Assembly: GCA_965153355.1 (NCBI GenBank)
Contig: OZ231126.1
Coordinates: forward strand, 66,030,001-66,094,000
Direction: 5' to 3'
DNA length: 64,000 nucleotides
DNA from: Flaccisagitta enflata
Lineage: Eukaryota > Chaetognatha > Sagittoidea > Aphragmophora
In this document: piece by piece, positions 20,908-33,719 of the stretch
How positions within the stretch are numbered: position 1 is the first letter of the stretch
Layout: every line of letters starts with the position of its first letter
The notes under the pieces: model-generated
Told to the model about the DNA's origin: nothing
The model's input: only the letters and a program-made list of their open reading frames with translations
Databases searched by the model: none
Program-made: the position numbers and the translations under genes

Positions 20908-21972
20908 ATCATCCAATGAAAAAAACCAAATGAAATAAAGATGCCATTCCTTCTTATATCACCTTTTTAGTGGGGGAGGGGGGTTCTGGTTTAGTAAAAA
21001 TTGTAGTAACTTGTACCGAGCCTAATTACTGATCCTGTCAATGGGATTAGAATGCATTTCATGATGTTTTACCCTTGCCGGCTATTTGCACAAGCATACA
21101 AACGGATAAGCATAACCTACAAGATTGCAAAAAAAAATTGAATAAACAAAACAAAAAAATAAACAACCTCCACCTTCATCTGCATATCTTACTCCGCAGG
21201 ATTTTTAGATGCTTAAAAAGGGAAAACCTTTAAGAGAAATGCTACTTGGAAGTAGTGAATGGCCCATGTTCCTGCCGTAAAGACCAAGATGAAAAGGTCA
21301 AATAGTGACCACTCTAATGACTATGATGATGATGTAGATGGGGAGGATGACGATGCTGATGATGATGATGATGGAGAGGATGATGATGATAATAAATTAA
21401 TAATGATGGTAAGTTCTCCGAAATGGGTTGATTACCCTTGTTTTGGCATATTCATGTTTCCAACTATGATGATGATAATCGGGAAAAAAGTCGAAGTCAG
21501 TCTTCGACTTTTTGACATATTTGAGAGAAACAGGGTTTTTATTTTCTTATGGGGAAGTTAGGAATCTCCTAGGGCTGATTGGTCCCTCAAACGAAATTGA
21601 TAGGGTAAGTAAATTTAATAATTCTCTTTCATTTGGCGCCAAGCAGAATGCTCTACGACAAATATTTTTTGCATTATGATTTTTTAAAGATTTATTGATG
21701 AAAATTGCGAATTGAATTTTTTTCGATTTTTTATGATTTTAAGTAGGATCAAAAAAGGAGTGTATTTATATTTGTTTGATCATGCAAATACAAGAAAACA
21801 TGTTTATGAGCATAGCTGCTCATCTGTGAGGGTGTCTTGGAGGATTCTAGCTCATTTAGCTCATTTAGCTCAGTTTCTTTTTTTTTCTTGCACTCTTGCA
21901 ATCTACTGGCACGGCACCTGTGGATAGAAATTTGTAGTGCTAGAGTCACAGGAATCAGACAGATAGTACAGA
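20906..21972. other. GAT tract, otherwise no recognisable feature
   Basis: A GATGATG tract lies at 21322-21400. The acidic frame over it (21259-21561) is mainly repeat translation. A short direct repeat TAGCTCATTTAGCTCATT is at about 21849-21870. Confidence 0.45.
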
Positions 21973-22564
21973 CTAGTGCCCCAGGGTGGAAAAAGTTCAT
22001 TGAGTGACCATTGCCCCCACTTGGTTTTTTAGGCTTCACAATGTGGGTGAGTCAAATCATCCTTGGGGCGCTTTTGAAAAAAGTGAAAAATTCAAGATTT
22101 TTGCATGATTTTCAATAAAGAAATTTGCAGGTTGGTTAACTTATTTTCTGATAGCACATTGTTATTCCTGATGAAATTCCCTTTAATTTGATAGGTCGCA
22201 CTATAGGGTTTTGAAAAGAAATAAAAGTTTCATTTCTTATGCTACCGTTACAAAAATCATAATGGTGGCCTGAAATATGAAAATTGTATTTCTTTTTAAA
22301 ACCCTATAGTGCGACCTATCAAATAAAAGGGAATTTTGCCAGGATTAACAATATGCTGTCAAAAAATAAGTCAGACTAACCTGTGAAATTTTTTATGCAA
22401 AATCAAGCTAAAAATCTTGAATTTTTCATTTTATTTAAAAAGCGCCCCAAGGATGATTTGATTTTGGCTAGAAAACACTTCCCCACATTGAGTAGAGCCT
22501 ACAAAACCAGGTGGGGGCAATGGTCACTAAACTTGAACTTTTTTCCACCCTGGGGGCACTAGTG
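21973..22564. mobile_element. Foldback element D, copy 1 (partly deleted)
   Basis: The arms ACTAGTGCCCCAGGGTGG and CCACCCTGGGGGCACTAGTG enclose nearly complementary halves, including AATCATCCTTGGGGCGCTTT against AAAGCGCCCCAAGGATGATT and CTATAGGGTTTTG near the centre. Copy 2 at 33720-34337 is longer; several short deletions shorten this one, mainly in its left arm. Confidence 0.85.
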
Positions 22565-22734
22565 ACGGCCGTACGATCGTGAATCTACCTTCCTGGGCTG
22601 GCTGCCCAAAAAGGAAATTTGTTTGCGAGTGAGATGTTTGGAGCACTAGTATATACTGTTCATTCATTGTTTATACACCATCCATAATCAAGAATGACAG
22701 AATGACTGAATGAATGAGTGACTGAAAAAAATAA

Positions 22735-22925
22735 CGAATGAATGAATGAATGAATAAATGAGCAAACGAATTAATGAATGCATCAATTAATGCATCAATG
22801 AATGCATGAATAAATGAATGAATGAATGAATGAATGAATGAATGAATGAATGAATGAATGAATGAATGAATGAATGAATGAATGAATGAATGAATGAATG
22901 ATTGAATGAATGCATGAATGAATGA
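22735..22925. repeat. (GAAT)n microsatellite
   Basis: GAATGAAT with occasional GCAT and AAAT variants. The Ser-Phe-Ile-His frames are its translation. Confidence 0.95.
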
Positions 22926-23181
22926 AGGATGAATAAATAAATGAATGAGCGAAAGTAATCAAATAAACAAAGAAATATTGACACAATGAGTGAAATCTAT
23001 GAAAGGTTTGAACAAGTCTAGATACATGGCTAGTCATAGTGGGTTGTAGGGTCACGTGCAATCGACTAAAAATTCAAGAACCGAAGAATTGAAAAATCTA
23101 TTTGTTATTAACAACAACAAAAATAACAACTTGTTGAATTATGCAAAAACATGGGTAATCGACCAATTTTGGCGATGGTAT

Positions 23182-23185
23182 CATT

Positions 23186-23259
<74 letters not shown>

Positions 23260-23266
23260 TATCATT

Positions 23267-23297
<31 letters not shown>
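23182..23297. repeat. (ATC)n microsatellite
   Basis: ATC run broken by ATTATC. It gives poly-His and poly-Met frames. Confidence 0.95.
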
Positions 23298-23681
23298 GCC
23301 AAATCATCATCATCTTCTTTTTGAATCTATCTTGCGACCTTAGAATGCACCTGACTAAAGGTAAAGACGGATTTTACGATACTATGAAAGGTGGAACAAT
23401 ATCCCTCACTATACCCAACTGATGCATGTGTCACTTTCTGAAACTAAATATGAAGCAATCTCGTCATTAAACCACAATTTGGTCAACTGCCAAAAATTGT
23501 AATCATTATGCAAATGAACAATCTTATCCAGAACAAAAGACAAACGTCTTTGCAGGTCTTCAATACAACGCCTTGTTTTATGGATTCTTCAGCCAATGAG
23601 GGATCGAGTCTTACCAAAGAATCAACCAATCGGAGTATTCTCTCCTGTCCAGTGGAGAAAAAAACTCGAAGCGGGATCAGC
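23298..23681. other. No recognisable feature
   Basis: About 380 bp of single-copy-looking sequence, nearly identical in copy 2 (35090-35450). No coding signal. Confidence 0.45.
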
Positions 23682-23840
<159 letters not shown>

Positions 23841-24007
23841 GGAAACCACGTTTTTTTATGTGGACATGCAACTCTATAAGAGGTTGATTGAAGAATTATA
23901 ATCTGGTTACAAACAGCATAATCGATGTAAGCGTTAGAAACCAGAGGTTTATCTGTTATTGTCCAACAGAGTCCGTGTTCTTCAGCAACAAGGGATAAAT
24001 CGTAAAA

Positions 24008-24008
24008 C

Positions 24009-24040
<32 letters not shown>

Positions 24041-24058
24041 GCTGTTGTTGTTGTTGCT

Positions 24059-24131
<73 letters not shown>

Positions 24132-24138
24132 TTGTTGT
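24008..24138. repeat. (GTT)n microsatellite
   Basis: GTT run with GCT and CTA interruptions. Copy 2 (35818-35963) has GTC and GTTTTT interruptions instead. Confidence 0.95.
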
Positions 24139-24557
24139 TTGAACCAATTTTTCAGTAGTTTGAGAATGGAGTCAATAAACCAGAAAGTGAATGAATAATG
24201 AAAATATCACATCTGCTTTCCATTGATTTTTCAGATTTGATGATCTTTGAACTTTTGGACTGAATTAAACATGTTAGGCATAGTTATGTTGATAGAAATG
24301 TTAAAATCTTTTATGTACCACTAGACATGTTTGTAAATGTAAAATTGCAGGTTCTTGTTCTGCTTCTTGTTCTTTTAATCTGGGTTCTGAATTCTTCGAT
24401 TGATCAATTGACTTTGTTCTGACAACCTGACTCACCATGTCAGCTGATTCCGCCGCCATTGCCATCATCGAAATGGTCGTTTCATCGTTATTCATTGGTA
24501 TTAGTCATAACTAGGAGAATTGGAGAAGTAGTGTGATTTTACAGCAGCAAAAGAAAA
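24139..24557. other. No recognisable feature
   Basis: About 420 bp, essentially identical in copy 2. The 64-codon minus frame at 24301-24495 is fully conserved between copies but shows no domain, and near-identity of the duplication explains this. Confidence 0.45.
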
Positions 24558-24747
24558 AACAAGGCCGGATACACGGCCAATACCAGTCGCGGACGGGTGG
24601 GCAGGGGCAGAAATGCGTGTTTTCACACTTTCCAACTCGATCACCACGGACCGACCAACCAACATACCAACCAACCAACCAACGGACGGACGGACGGACG
24701 GACGGACGGACAAAGCCTCTTATAGAGTCGCTTGTCCGCGACTAAAA
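24558..24747 (+). repeat. Family A element, compact intact copy (190 bp)
   Basis: The head AACAAGGCCGGATACACGGC is followed by head word GTCGCGGAC (24586-24594), GGGTGGGCAGGGGC, ACCGACC/ACGG units, CCTCTTATAGAG, and the tail hairpin GTCGCTTGTCCGCGAC (24727-24742) plus TAAAA. Tail GTCCGCGAC is the exact reverse complement of the head word. Best short reference copy in the window. Confidence 0.9.
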
Positions 24748-24794
24748 AGAACATCTTAAAAGTGAGCTCTTCCTCAGCTGTGGGTATAAATACG

Positions 24795-25135
24795 TAAGGC
24801 TAGATAAACGGCACCTAAGTCGCAAACGGTTGGGCAGGGGCAGTAATGCAAAAAAATGCATACAATATAAAAAATGTTATAAAGGGATGGAATGACTGCA
24901 GCCCAACCGGCTGACATGGCAAGGTATAGAGTCGCATGTCCCTGACTAGAAATGATGTATCATCTCAGGCAGGAAATGGCCCAACTTTCCCAAGTGCCGC
25001 CTAAGCTCTCCTCTACACGGCATCCAAGTGACAGACGGTTGGGCAGGAGCTGTGCTGCTAAAACCCGTTGCAATTCAAACATGTTATATACGGAGGGATG
25101 ACAAGTTGTTGAATCGCGTGTCCGCGACTAAAAAG
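24795..25135 (+). repeat. Two decayed family A copies in tandem
   Basis: First: AAGGCTAGATAAACGGC, GGTTGGGCAGGGGCAGTAAT, and tail GAGTCGCATGTCCCTGACTA ending near 24955. Second (25010-25135): CTACACGGCATCC, GACGGTTGGGCAGGAGC, and tail TCGCGTGTCCGCGACTAAAA. Confidence 0.75.
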
Positions 25136-25299
25136 TCAAATTACACTATTACTTAATCTTGCATAATCACATGATTTCATAATTTTTCCTACTAACATTG
25201 CAAAGTTAAATATATCAAATTAAAAACTTCTTCAGATATAAACAGTGTTCGCATCAGAGTGCCTAGCATTACCTATGCAACTGTTAAAGTACAATATTT

Positions 25300-25432
25300 T
25301 TACTTGCGTGCACACGACTCTACAACCCGCTTCTGTCCATCCATCGGACCGTCAAACTTTACTTTTAAAACTTTTTTGGCGTTTTTAAGCCGTTACCGCA
25401 CTAGTGCTCCTACCCAAATGCGTGGTTAGCCT
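25300..25432 (-). repeat. Family A copy truncated at the head
   Basis: ACTTGCGTGCACACGACTCT, ACAACCCGCTTCTGTCC, AAACTTTACTTTTAAAAC, TAGTGCTCCTACCCAAATGC. It ends where a family B tail begins. Confidence 0.7.
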
Positions 25433-25812
25433 TTTTAGGCAGCGGCCAAGAAGGGGAAAAAGTCCGGTAGAACACAGGGGGACTTTTACCTGATATCGGT
25501 TATGACTGGCTTAAAATAACCCCTCTGTGGCCTGATATCCATCCTGCCAGAGATGAGATCGGCCCTCTCAGGTTCCAAATTAGCCCTATTAAGCTTCAAA
25601 TCTGTCCTCTCAGGCCTCAAATCTGGCTTCTCCACCATCAATTCAGCCCTTCTTCCTTTCTTCTTCTCTCTTCTTCTTCTTCTTCTTCTTCTTCTTCTTC
25701 TTCTTCTTCTTCTTCTTCTTCTTTCTTCTTCATCTTCTTCTACTTTCTCTTCTTCTTCTTCTTCTTCTTCTTCTTCTTCTTCTTTCTTCTTCTTCTTCTT
25801 CTTCTTCTTCTT
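25433..25812 (-). repeat. Family B fragment followed by (TTC)n
   Basis: CTTTTTAGGCAGCGGCC, a degraded arm with GTAGAACACAGGGGGAC, then CTCTCAGGCCTCAAATC core units to about 25652. A TTC array (25653-25812) replaces the second arm and head. Confidence 0.75.
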
Positions 25813-25813
25813 T

Positions 25814-25885
25814 TTAGTCGCGTGCTACGTGACTCTACACCCCGCTATGTCGCAAGGGTAGCCATGTAACCGGCCTTGTTCTTTT
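25814..25885 (-). repeat. Internally deleted family A copy (72 bp)
   Basis: TTTTTAGTCGCGTGCTACGT, GACTCTACACCCCGCTATGT, CGCAAGGGTAGCC, ATGTAACCGGCCTTGTT. Both ends are present, while the microsatellite, body and head box are absent. Confidence 0.75.
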
Positions 25886-26049
25886 TCCTCTTATTCCTGG
25901 CCAACCGCAACCTTAATGCATGGTTGAGAATGGATCAGCATGTGTTGATGCCGTGGTGCATGAGCATGGCACTTATTTTGGGTGTGTTCATGGGGGTCTT
26001 GCCAAATGGCGTAAGGCCACTGCACTGTCTTATTAGACCTATTCACACT

Positions 26050-26150
26050 GTCCTTGATGTGTTCGCGCTGGACTCTATTACGTGAACTTAGATATGTTCA
26101 CGCTGGACTTCTAAGACGTGAATGTAGACATGTTCACGCTGTTCTTTGAC
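26050..26150. repeat. Short tandem repeat of about 36 bp
   Basis: TGTTCACGCTGGACT...GACGTGAA...TAGACA units, two and a half copies. The copy 2 equivalent (37900-37985) reads GCTGGTCTTCTA in each unit. Confidence 0.65.
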
Positions 26151-26336
26151 ACTCTCACAAACAATGACACGGGTAACGCTGACAATCTACAACACTACAG
26201 GATTAAAGGATTCTTTAGGTTTTTAGTTGGGATTGGTTAGCTTTCAGGAGTCAATCAGTTCAAAAAGTTCCTCGAGATCAAAACTAAAAAAATAATGGAA
26301 TTTCTTTACCTATTTTCTTCTTTTTCTTCTTTTTTT

Positions 26337-26505
26337 TTAGTCGCGTGCTATGCTTTTTCGGTTGGTCAGTCTGTTGGTCGGTCACGTTTTACTTTTCTTA
26401 TGATTTATATTCTTTGACCCCACTGCTCCTGCCCAAATGGTCTGGTGATCTCAAATATGGCCCCTGCCCACCCGCACGTGACTGGGGTAGCCGTGTATCT
26501 TTATT
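26337..26505 (-). repeat. Family A element, damaged tail
   Basis: AGTCGCGTGCTATGC then TTTTTCGGTTGGTCAG, GTTTTACTTTTCTTATG, CACTGCTCCTGCCCAAATGG, and CCCCTGCCCACCCGCACGTG ending GTAGCCGTGTATC. Head GCACGTGAC matches the expected word at 8 of 9 positions. The 3' part of the tail hairpin is lost. Confidence 0.8.
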
Positions 26506-26543
26506 TTTTTTAGGTTTTCCTTTTCTTTCTTTTTTCCTTTTCT

Positions 26544-26608
26544 TTCTTTGTTTGTTTGTTTGTTTGTTTGTTTGTTTGTTTGTTTGTTTGTTTCTTTCTT
26601 TCTTTATT

Positions 26609-26660
<52 letters not shown>

Positions 26661-26668
26661 TTTTTTTT

Positions 26669-26739
<71 letters not shown>

Positions 26740-26764
26740 CTCTTTCTGTCTTTCTTTCTTTCTT
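26544..26764. repeat. (TTTG)n(TTTC)n microsatellite
   Basis: TTTG units to about 26592, then TTTC units. Frames give Phe-Leu-Ser or Lys-Glu-Arg repeats. Confidence 0.95.
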
Positions 26765-26894
26765 TCCAGCGCTAAACTGAGCCGAGGGGCTCCCGAACAC
26801 CCTTATCTTCAGCTCCAAGCTGCTCCATCTTTCCCAGACCTCTCCTTTTTTCGCGAATTCATGTGGAAGTCAGGAAAATGAGAGAAACCTTCGC

Positions 26895-26929
26895 CTCGCT
26901 CGTTCGCTCGCAGCGAGCGAACGAGCGAG
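26895..26929. repeat. Perfect GC-rich palindrome at the duplication junction
   Basis: CTCGCTCGTTCGCTCG and CGAGCGAACGAGCGAG form a 16-bp perfect stem with a 3-nt loop, 27 bp before the junction at 26956/26957. It is repeated at 38737-38771 near the end of copy 2. Confidence 0.9.
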
Positions 26930-27638
26930 AGGCTCTCGCCGCAGTGCAATTAACTCCACGTCTTTTCCTCTATGAGAGCGGCTCTCCCGCTCTCCCGAAA
27001 GAGGGGGCCGCACCATGAGACCCATCTCGACACCAAACCTTAAAGGGCGCGAGAAGGCAGAGCGAATGAGGAGGAAAGGATAGAACAGAGAACCATTCTC
27101 ACCATAATCGCCGAGAGTTCGTGATTGCCTTCCTCTCCCTTACCCTCTCTCTCTTTCTCTCTTCCTCTCTTTCTCTCTTTCTTTTTCAGATTGTCTGTCA
27201 CTAAAATGTGACCACTCGATCGAAGATAACAATAGAGTTATGATATGTGGTCAATCCTTATTCTAGATCGAAGAATATTAGGTGTAAAGATCAAAACACT
27301 TGTAGCATCTGACTGAACAAGCCAAAAGCAAGCAAGAAGGAAAATAAGAAAGATGGAAAGGATTGAAAGAAAGAAAGGATTAAATATACCAACAAACAAA
27401 CAATCTCAGAATAAATGAATGAATGAATTCATTTTACGAACACAATCCAAAATTTCATAAAGGCGAACAGTGAAAATTGCTAAGTTGCCAAGCTCACTAC
27501 AATAGAATATTATGGATTTAAAGTGAACAGACCATCTTATAAAGCCGCCATGTCGCATGCTCAAAGACCTGAGCATCACTTCTTCCGTCATTGTTATCTT
27601 TGCAAAAACAAGGTCAGAGACATAGGTATTTCAGTCAT

Positions 27639-28258
27639 GTGCGGGAAAATTTACGAAGAAAAATGAAGAGTTTCACCATACTTTTTGCATTATTATCAGG
27701 ACAATGATAAAGCTGGAATGCTTTAGGTGGACAAATTGTCTCTAAGGACACTTGGTGCATACATTTTTATCATATTTTGACTTAAAATGTAATTTGAACT
27801 ATGCGTTCACATGAAAATAAGCATGAAAATGATCTTTTTTAGTGAATTTCTGCTTACACTTTTTTTCATTTTCTTAGGTCGAAATTCTAAGAAAGTCAAA
27901 CACAGGGAAATTTTGCATTTTAAAAAACATAGTTCTCTCTGTAATTGATTTGGGAAGAGAACTATGTTATTTGTTTTTTCATTTTTTCAATTCCTATGCA
28001 AATTCAGAATTTCGACCAGCCCCTTGTCAGTGACCAAAAATAGAATGAGTATGAATTTTCAAAACAATTTTTTTTTCTGGTAACATTGGCTAAACTGGGT
28101 CCTCTTGCTAAGTAAATGCAAATTTTTCTTTTAAATACTGTATCATGCCTGAGCTATCTCAATCACTATTATTCATTTGTTTTTACATTTTAATTCATAC
28201 ATTTTTTCTATTTTGATCTTCTTTGAAACACAAATGTTGCCTTTGGAGGGAAGCCGTC
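27639..28258 (+). mobile_element. Element E, copy 2
   Basis: Duplicate of 15797-16408, 620 bp with small insertions (for example TTTCTGC before TTACAC). It has the same central hairpin with ACATAGTTCTCT. Confidence 0.8.
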
Positions 28259-28349
28259 ATATGATATTTTCAGTATTCATTCATTTTCTGGTACATTGAT
28301 TGGCTCGAGCAGCATGATTCCTTTCCAAACTGATGAAAATTGGGTTTTG

Positions 28350-28428
<79 letters not shown>

Positions 28429-28630
28429 AAACAACAACAACAACAACAAAAACAAAAACAATAAAAATAAACAACCACAACAATATCAACATCATCATCA
28501 ACAACACACACACACACACACACACACAACAACACACACACAACAACAACAACAACAACAACAAACGTTAGAAAATTGGTGGTGGTGGTGATGGTGGTGG
28601 TGGTGGTGGTGGTGGTGGTGATGTTGGTGG

Positions 28631-28713
<83 letters not shown>

Positions 28714-28720
28714 ATCGTTG
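28350..28720. repeat. CAA block with CA and ATC interruptions, then GGT/GTT
   Basis: CAA at 28350-28458, then ATAAAAATAAACAACC, ATCATCATC and two ACAC runs before a short CAA remnant, GGT (28578-28636) and GTT/GTC. Copy 1 has uninterrupted CAA in the same place. Confidence 0.95.
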
Positions 28721-29042
28721 CTGAAACGCGGGTCCCGCTTCGATTTTTTTTCACTGGAAAGGTAAGACTACTGCGATTGGTTGATTCTCTGTTAGACTCG
28801 AGCCCTCATTGGCTGTAGAATCGGTAAAACATGACGTTACATAAAAGACCTGCAAAGACTGTCTTTTGTTCAGGGTATAAAAGAATTACTTATTTGCATA
28901 ATGACTTCAATTTTTTGGCGGAAACCAAATTGTGGTTTAATGACTTCATATTTAGTTTGAAAAGTGCCGTTTACTATCCTGAAATCCATGTGAACCTCCG
29001 TGAGCCACTTTTTGGTCCATTGATTGGTCGGTCCATCGCAAG

Positions 29043-29468
29043 TACATTTTTTTTTATAAGAACGTCATTTTTTTTCTCGAAGGCTTCATGTTCTTATTTT
29101 TGAGGCCAAATGAAGCCTTCAACGTTCTTAGAGCGTTCTTAATTTAAAATACTATATAAACTATAAGGAACCTTATAATATACTATTATTTGATTATATT
29201 GAATATATTTCTATTGAATACTATTAAAACAAATGCTAAACATTAATGTCTGGGGATATTTTCTTGGTATTTATATTAGAAATTAAAAAAAATTATCTTA
29301 ATTATACTAAAATGTTAGTGTTTTGTTAATGTTCTTTAAATGTTACTTAAAGCGAAATTTTTTTCTCAAGATTTGAAGCCTTCGTATGTTCTTAAGATGT
29401 TCTTAATTTTGGGGCCATTCGAAGCCTTGATGTTCTTATAAACTAGGTTCTTATAAAAAAAAAGTGTA
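29043..29468. mobile_element. TA-ended element I, copy 2
   Basis: Same 426-bp length as copy 1 with scattered substitutions. Its ends are TACATTTTTTTTTATAAGAA and AAAAAAAAAGTGTA. Confidence 0.75.
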
Positions 29469-29722
29469 GTTAAAACAACTATGATGATGATGATAATGAT
29501 GCCTTTCAATTTTATTTTGATGATGACTATTAGAGTGGTCATACACGACTCGATTACCTTGCTCAATACGGCATTTAAGGGGGTATCACATCACTATTAC
29601 TGAGTATATTTCCCAAGTTTGACGACTTCTATCCGATTCAAACGATGGAGTAGGATGAGGAGGGAGGGAGTGGTAATTGCCTATTTTCTTTTTTTTCAAG
29701 AGGTAACTTCCACGGCTCATAT

Positions 29723-29829
29723 CTCCTTAACGAACTCCAAATGACCTCAACTTGGGCTCATTTTACAGAGCAGACACAGCTTTTTAAAATGAGCCCAAGT
29801 TGAGATTTGTAGCTTGATTAGTTAAGGAG
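29723..29829. repeat. Foldback sequence N, copy 2
   Basis: No difference seen from 17913-18019 in the paired arms. Confidence 0.8.
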
Positions 29830-29935
29830 TAAGAGTATTCCAAAGTTGATATCATTTTCAGGAAAATGGTGAAAACCCTCACAACATTGTGCTATTGTAT
29901 ATCCTAAACAAATTGAGCTACGGACCTCGATTGAC

Positions 29936-30500
29936 ATGAGCTCATCTTATAATGTAACGCGCATTCACTACATTTCCACATATGGGGGGGGGCAGGGGCG
30001 TCCAACCCCAATCCACACCCAAACCCCAACCCCCACACACACATCTAGAGCGATCATTTTTCTATTTTTTGACTCAATGATTATGGACGAACTTACCAAT
30101 AGACCAACGGACAAAGTTTTCTATAGAGTTGCTAGTCCACGACTAAAAATACTATAGGGAAATCCAAATTCAACAAGGCTGGATACACAGCCATCTAGTT
30201 GCGGACTGTTGGGCAGGAGCAGTAATGCAAAAAAAAATGTGACAGACCGAACGACATGGCAAGGTGTAAAGTCTTAAAATGAAATAAGTTTGGATTTTTT
30301 GCCTGTTTCACACTCCAACACAGGCGCGTGTGGGTCGGCAGGTGTTGTAATTGAGGTCACTAGAGCATTTGGGAAGAAGCAGAGAGGCCAAAAAATAAAT
30401 GATGAAAAAAAAAAAATAAAATGAAACTGACTGACCAACTGACCGAAAAATCAACCAAAGGATGGATGGATGAAAAGCAGGATGTAGAGTGGCGTAGCTG
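29936..30500 (+). repeat. Three family A copies (duplicates of 18130-18700)
   Basis: Same order as in copy 1. The first tail reads GTTGCTAGTCCACGAC here, and the second copy has lost about 10 bp of its tail (AAAGTCTTAAAATG). Confidence 0.7.
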
Positions 30501-30547
30501 ACTCTTCTTGGCCTACCAACAGGGCAAACAAACAGTAAGTAAGATTA

Positions 30548-30815
30548 AACAAGGTCTTTAGACCTAAGTCGCGTGCGTTGGCACTTTCAAAAGACTTTAG
30601 GCAGACAAACAGACAAAGATTTTTTTTTTTCCGAAAAGACCTCTGAAATGGCTGTTTACTACTTAAAGTATTTTCCTCACTATTCAGAGACTTAAAAAAA
30701 CGCGATAAAACCCTTAAAAACAACTTTGTTACGGACTGACGGACCAATGGACCGACGGACCAGCCGACGGACCAACCAAAAAGTGGCTTATAGAGTCGCG
30801 TAGCACGCGACTAAA
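30548..30815 (+). repeat. Family A4 element (duplicate of 18742-19009)
   Basis: Head word GTCGCGTGC at 30568-30576 and tail hairpin GTCGCGTAGCACGCGAC at 30795-30811 are both retained unchanged. Confidence 0.85.
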
Positions 30816-30925
30816 AACGCTTTTCTGCAAATTTTTTTACAGTTTTGGTGCAAATAACAAACAAACAAGCCCCAAAATCCTATAGATGAATTCTCTGTAT
30901 TTTTGTTCTGCTACTAAGCTTGAAA

Positions 30926-31137
<212 letters not shown>

Positions 31138-31257
31138 TACCCTTTCATGCTCGATCTTACTCTAAGCAAACAAAAAAAATGTAATGGACCAATGGACGGA
31201 CGGATGGACTGATGTACAAACGGACAAAGCCTCTTATAAAGATGCAAGGACGCATCT

Positions 31258-32310
31258 AACTAGTCATCCAAGGATCCCACATGGTCAGCAGTACCCGATG
31301 CCCTGCATGGAGTGATCCAGTTAAGAAGTGGAGTGAGAGCAGGGTAGCAGCCTTAAAGGGCCGATGTTCTGTCAAACACAGGAGTGAATCTTCAGACGTC
31401 CTGAGGGGGGTATATTTCAGGCTTTAGATAACTGATTTATGCCACTGAAGGCATATGGAGGGCTGGAGGGCAGAATTTAGGCTTGGAGAGCAGTTTTGAG
31501 GTTTGGAGGGCAAATTTCAGGCAAAGAGGGCTGATTTGATGCTTGGAGGGCTGATTTTAAAGGTCTGGAGGGCACACTTGAGGTCTGGATGGCAGATTTG
31601 AGGCATGAGGGGGCTTATTTGAAGCCTTGAGGGCTAATTCGAGGGTTGAGAGGGCTAATTTTAGGTCTTGAATGTCAACAGGGGTGGAAGGGATGGATGG
31701 AAGGATGGACATCTGGAAATTCCCTCCTGTGTTCTACAGTACATCGGCCCTTCGGGGCCACTGCCCAAAAAGAGCCAACATGGGTAACTAGTCATCCAAG
31801 GATTGCACATGGTCAGTGGCACCCGATGCCCTGCTTGGAGTGATCAAGTGAAGTAGTGGAGTGCGAGCAGGGCAGCGGCCCCAGGGGTCGATGTCCCGTA
31901 GGACACAGGGGTGCATTTCGAGATGTCCTGAGGCGGATTTGAAATCGGGATAGCAGAATTTAGTCCAAAAGAGCAGATTTGAGGTTTTGCGGGCAAGCTT
32001 GAGGTCTAGAGGACAAATTTGAGGCCTGAAGAGTTGATTTGAGGCCTGGAGGGCAGTTTGAGGTTCGGAGGGCTGATTTGAGGTCTTGAGGGCAGATATG
32101 AGGTCTGGAGAGCTGATTTGAGCTCTTGAGGGCTAAATTGAGGTCTGAAAGAGCTAATTTGAGGGCTCAGAGGGTCAAAATCAGGCCTGAGACTGCAGAC
32201 TTAAGGCACTGATGGGGGGGGATGGAAAGATGGATGGCAGCAAGGATGGAAGGACAGACAGAAGGATGGATGGACGGAAGGACGGACGTCTTGAAATTCC
32301 CCCCTGTGTC
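31258..32310 (+). repeat. Two family B2 elements (duplicates of 19515-20570)
   Basis: 31258-31773 and 31785-32310 match their counterparts with few changes (for example CGGCCCCAGGGGTCGA lacks one A). Confidence 0.85.
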
Positions 32311-32561
32311 CTATATTTCAGGCTTTAGATAACTGATTTATGTCACTGAAGGCATATTGGAGGGCTGGAGGGCAGAAAGTTACTAATAGTTCATGAGAAT
32401 CTAAAATCTCTTAGTCTCTCCTTGGTCTCTAACCAACAAATCCTTATCCTTCAATAATTATGCAGTACTGTAAGAGATTTTTAGCTACTTATAAGATCAT
32501 CATGATGAATGTAATCTAAGTATAGATCTTATGTGTCTCACTACTTTAAACAAAAGTACAT

Positions 32562-32566
<5 letters not shown>

Positions 32567-32652
<86 letters not shown>
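32567..32652. repeat. (CA)n microsatellite
   Basis: Counterpart of 20818-20905, preceded here by ATATAA instead of running directly into CA. The following 32653-33719 matches 20906-21972 and has no gene. Confidence 0.95.
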
Positions 32653-32654
<2 letters not shown>

Positions 32655-33719
32655 ATCATCCAATGAAAAAAACCAAATGAAATAAAGATGCCATTCCTTC
32701 TTATATCACCTTTTTAGTGGGGGAGGGGGGTTCTGGTTTAGTAAAAATTGTAGTAACTTGTACCGAGCCTAATTACTGATCCTGTCAATGGGATTAGAAT
32801 GCATTTCATGATGTTTTACCCTTGCCGGCTATTTGCACAAGCATACAAACGGATAAGCATAACCTACAAGATTGCAAAAAAAAAAAAATAAACAAAACAA
32901 AACAAAAACAACCTCACCTTCATCTGCATATCTTACTCCGCAGGATTTTTAGATGCTTAAAAAGGGAAAACCTTTAAGAGAAATGCTACTTGGAAGTAGT
33001 GAATGGCCCATGTTCCTGCCGTAAAGACCAAGATGAAAAGGTCAAATAGTGACCACTCTAATGACTATGATGATGATGTAGATGGGGAGGATGACGATGC
33101 TGATGATGATGATGATGGAGAGGATGATGATGATAATAAATTAATAATGATGGTAAGTTCTCCGAAATGGGTTGATTACCCTTGTTTTGGCATATTCATG
33201 TTTCCAACTATGATGATGATAATCGGGAAAAAAGTCGAAGTCAGTCTTCCACTTATTGACATATTCGAGAAACAGGGTTTTCATTTTCTTATGGGGAAGT
33301 TGGGAATCTCCTAGGGCTGATTGGTCCCTCAAACGAAATTGATAGGGTAAGTAAATTTAATAATTCTCTTTCATTTGGCGCCAAGCAGAATGCTCTACGA
33401 CAAATATTTTTTGCGTCATGATTTTTTAAAGATTTATTGATGAAAATTGCGAATTGATTTTTTTCTCGATTTTTTATGATTTTAAGTAGGATCAAAAATG
33501 GAGTGTATTTATATTTGTTTGATCATGCAAATACAAGAAAACATGTTTATGATCATAGCTGCTCATCTGTGAGGGTGTCTTGGAGAATTCTAGCTCATTT
33601 AGCTCATTTAGCTCAGTTTCTTTTTTTTTTCTTGCACTCTTGCAATCTACTGGCACGGCACCTGTGGATAGAAATTTGTAGTGCTAGAGTCACAGGAATC
33701 AGACAGATAGTACAGACGC

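Noticed and set aside
22735-22925. GAAT array as telomere-like repeat
   Set aside because: The unit and its variants do not match known telomere motifs, and the array is internal and bounded by ordinary sequence.
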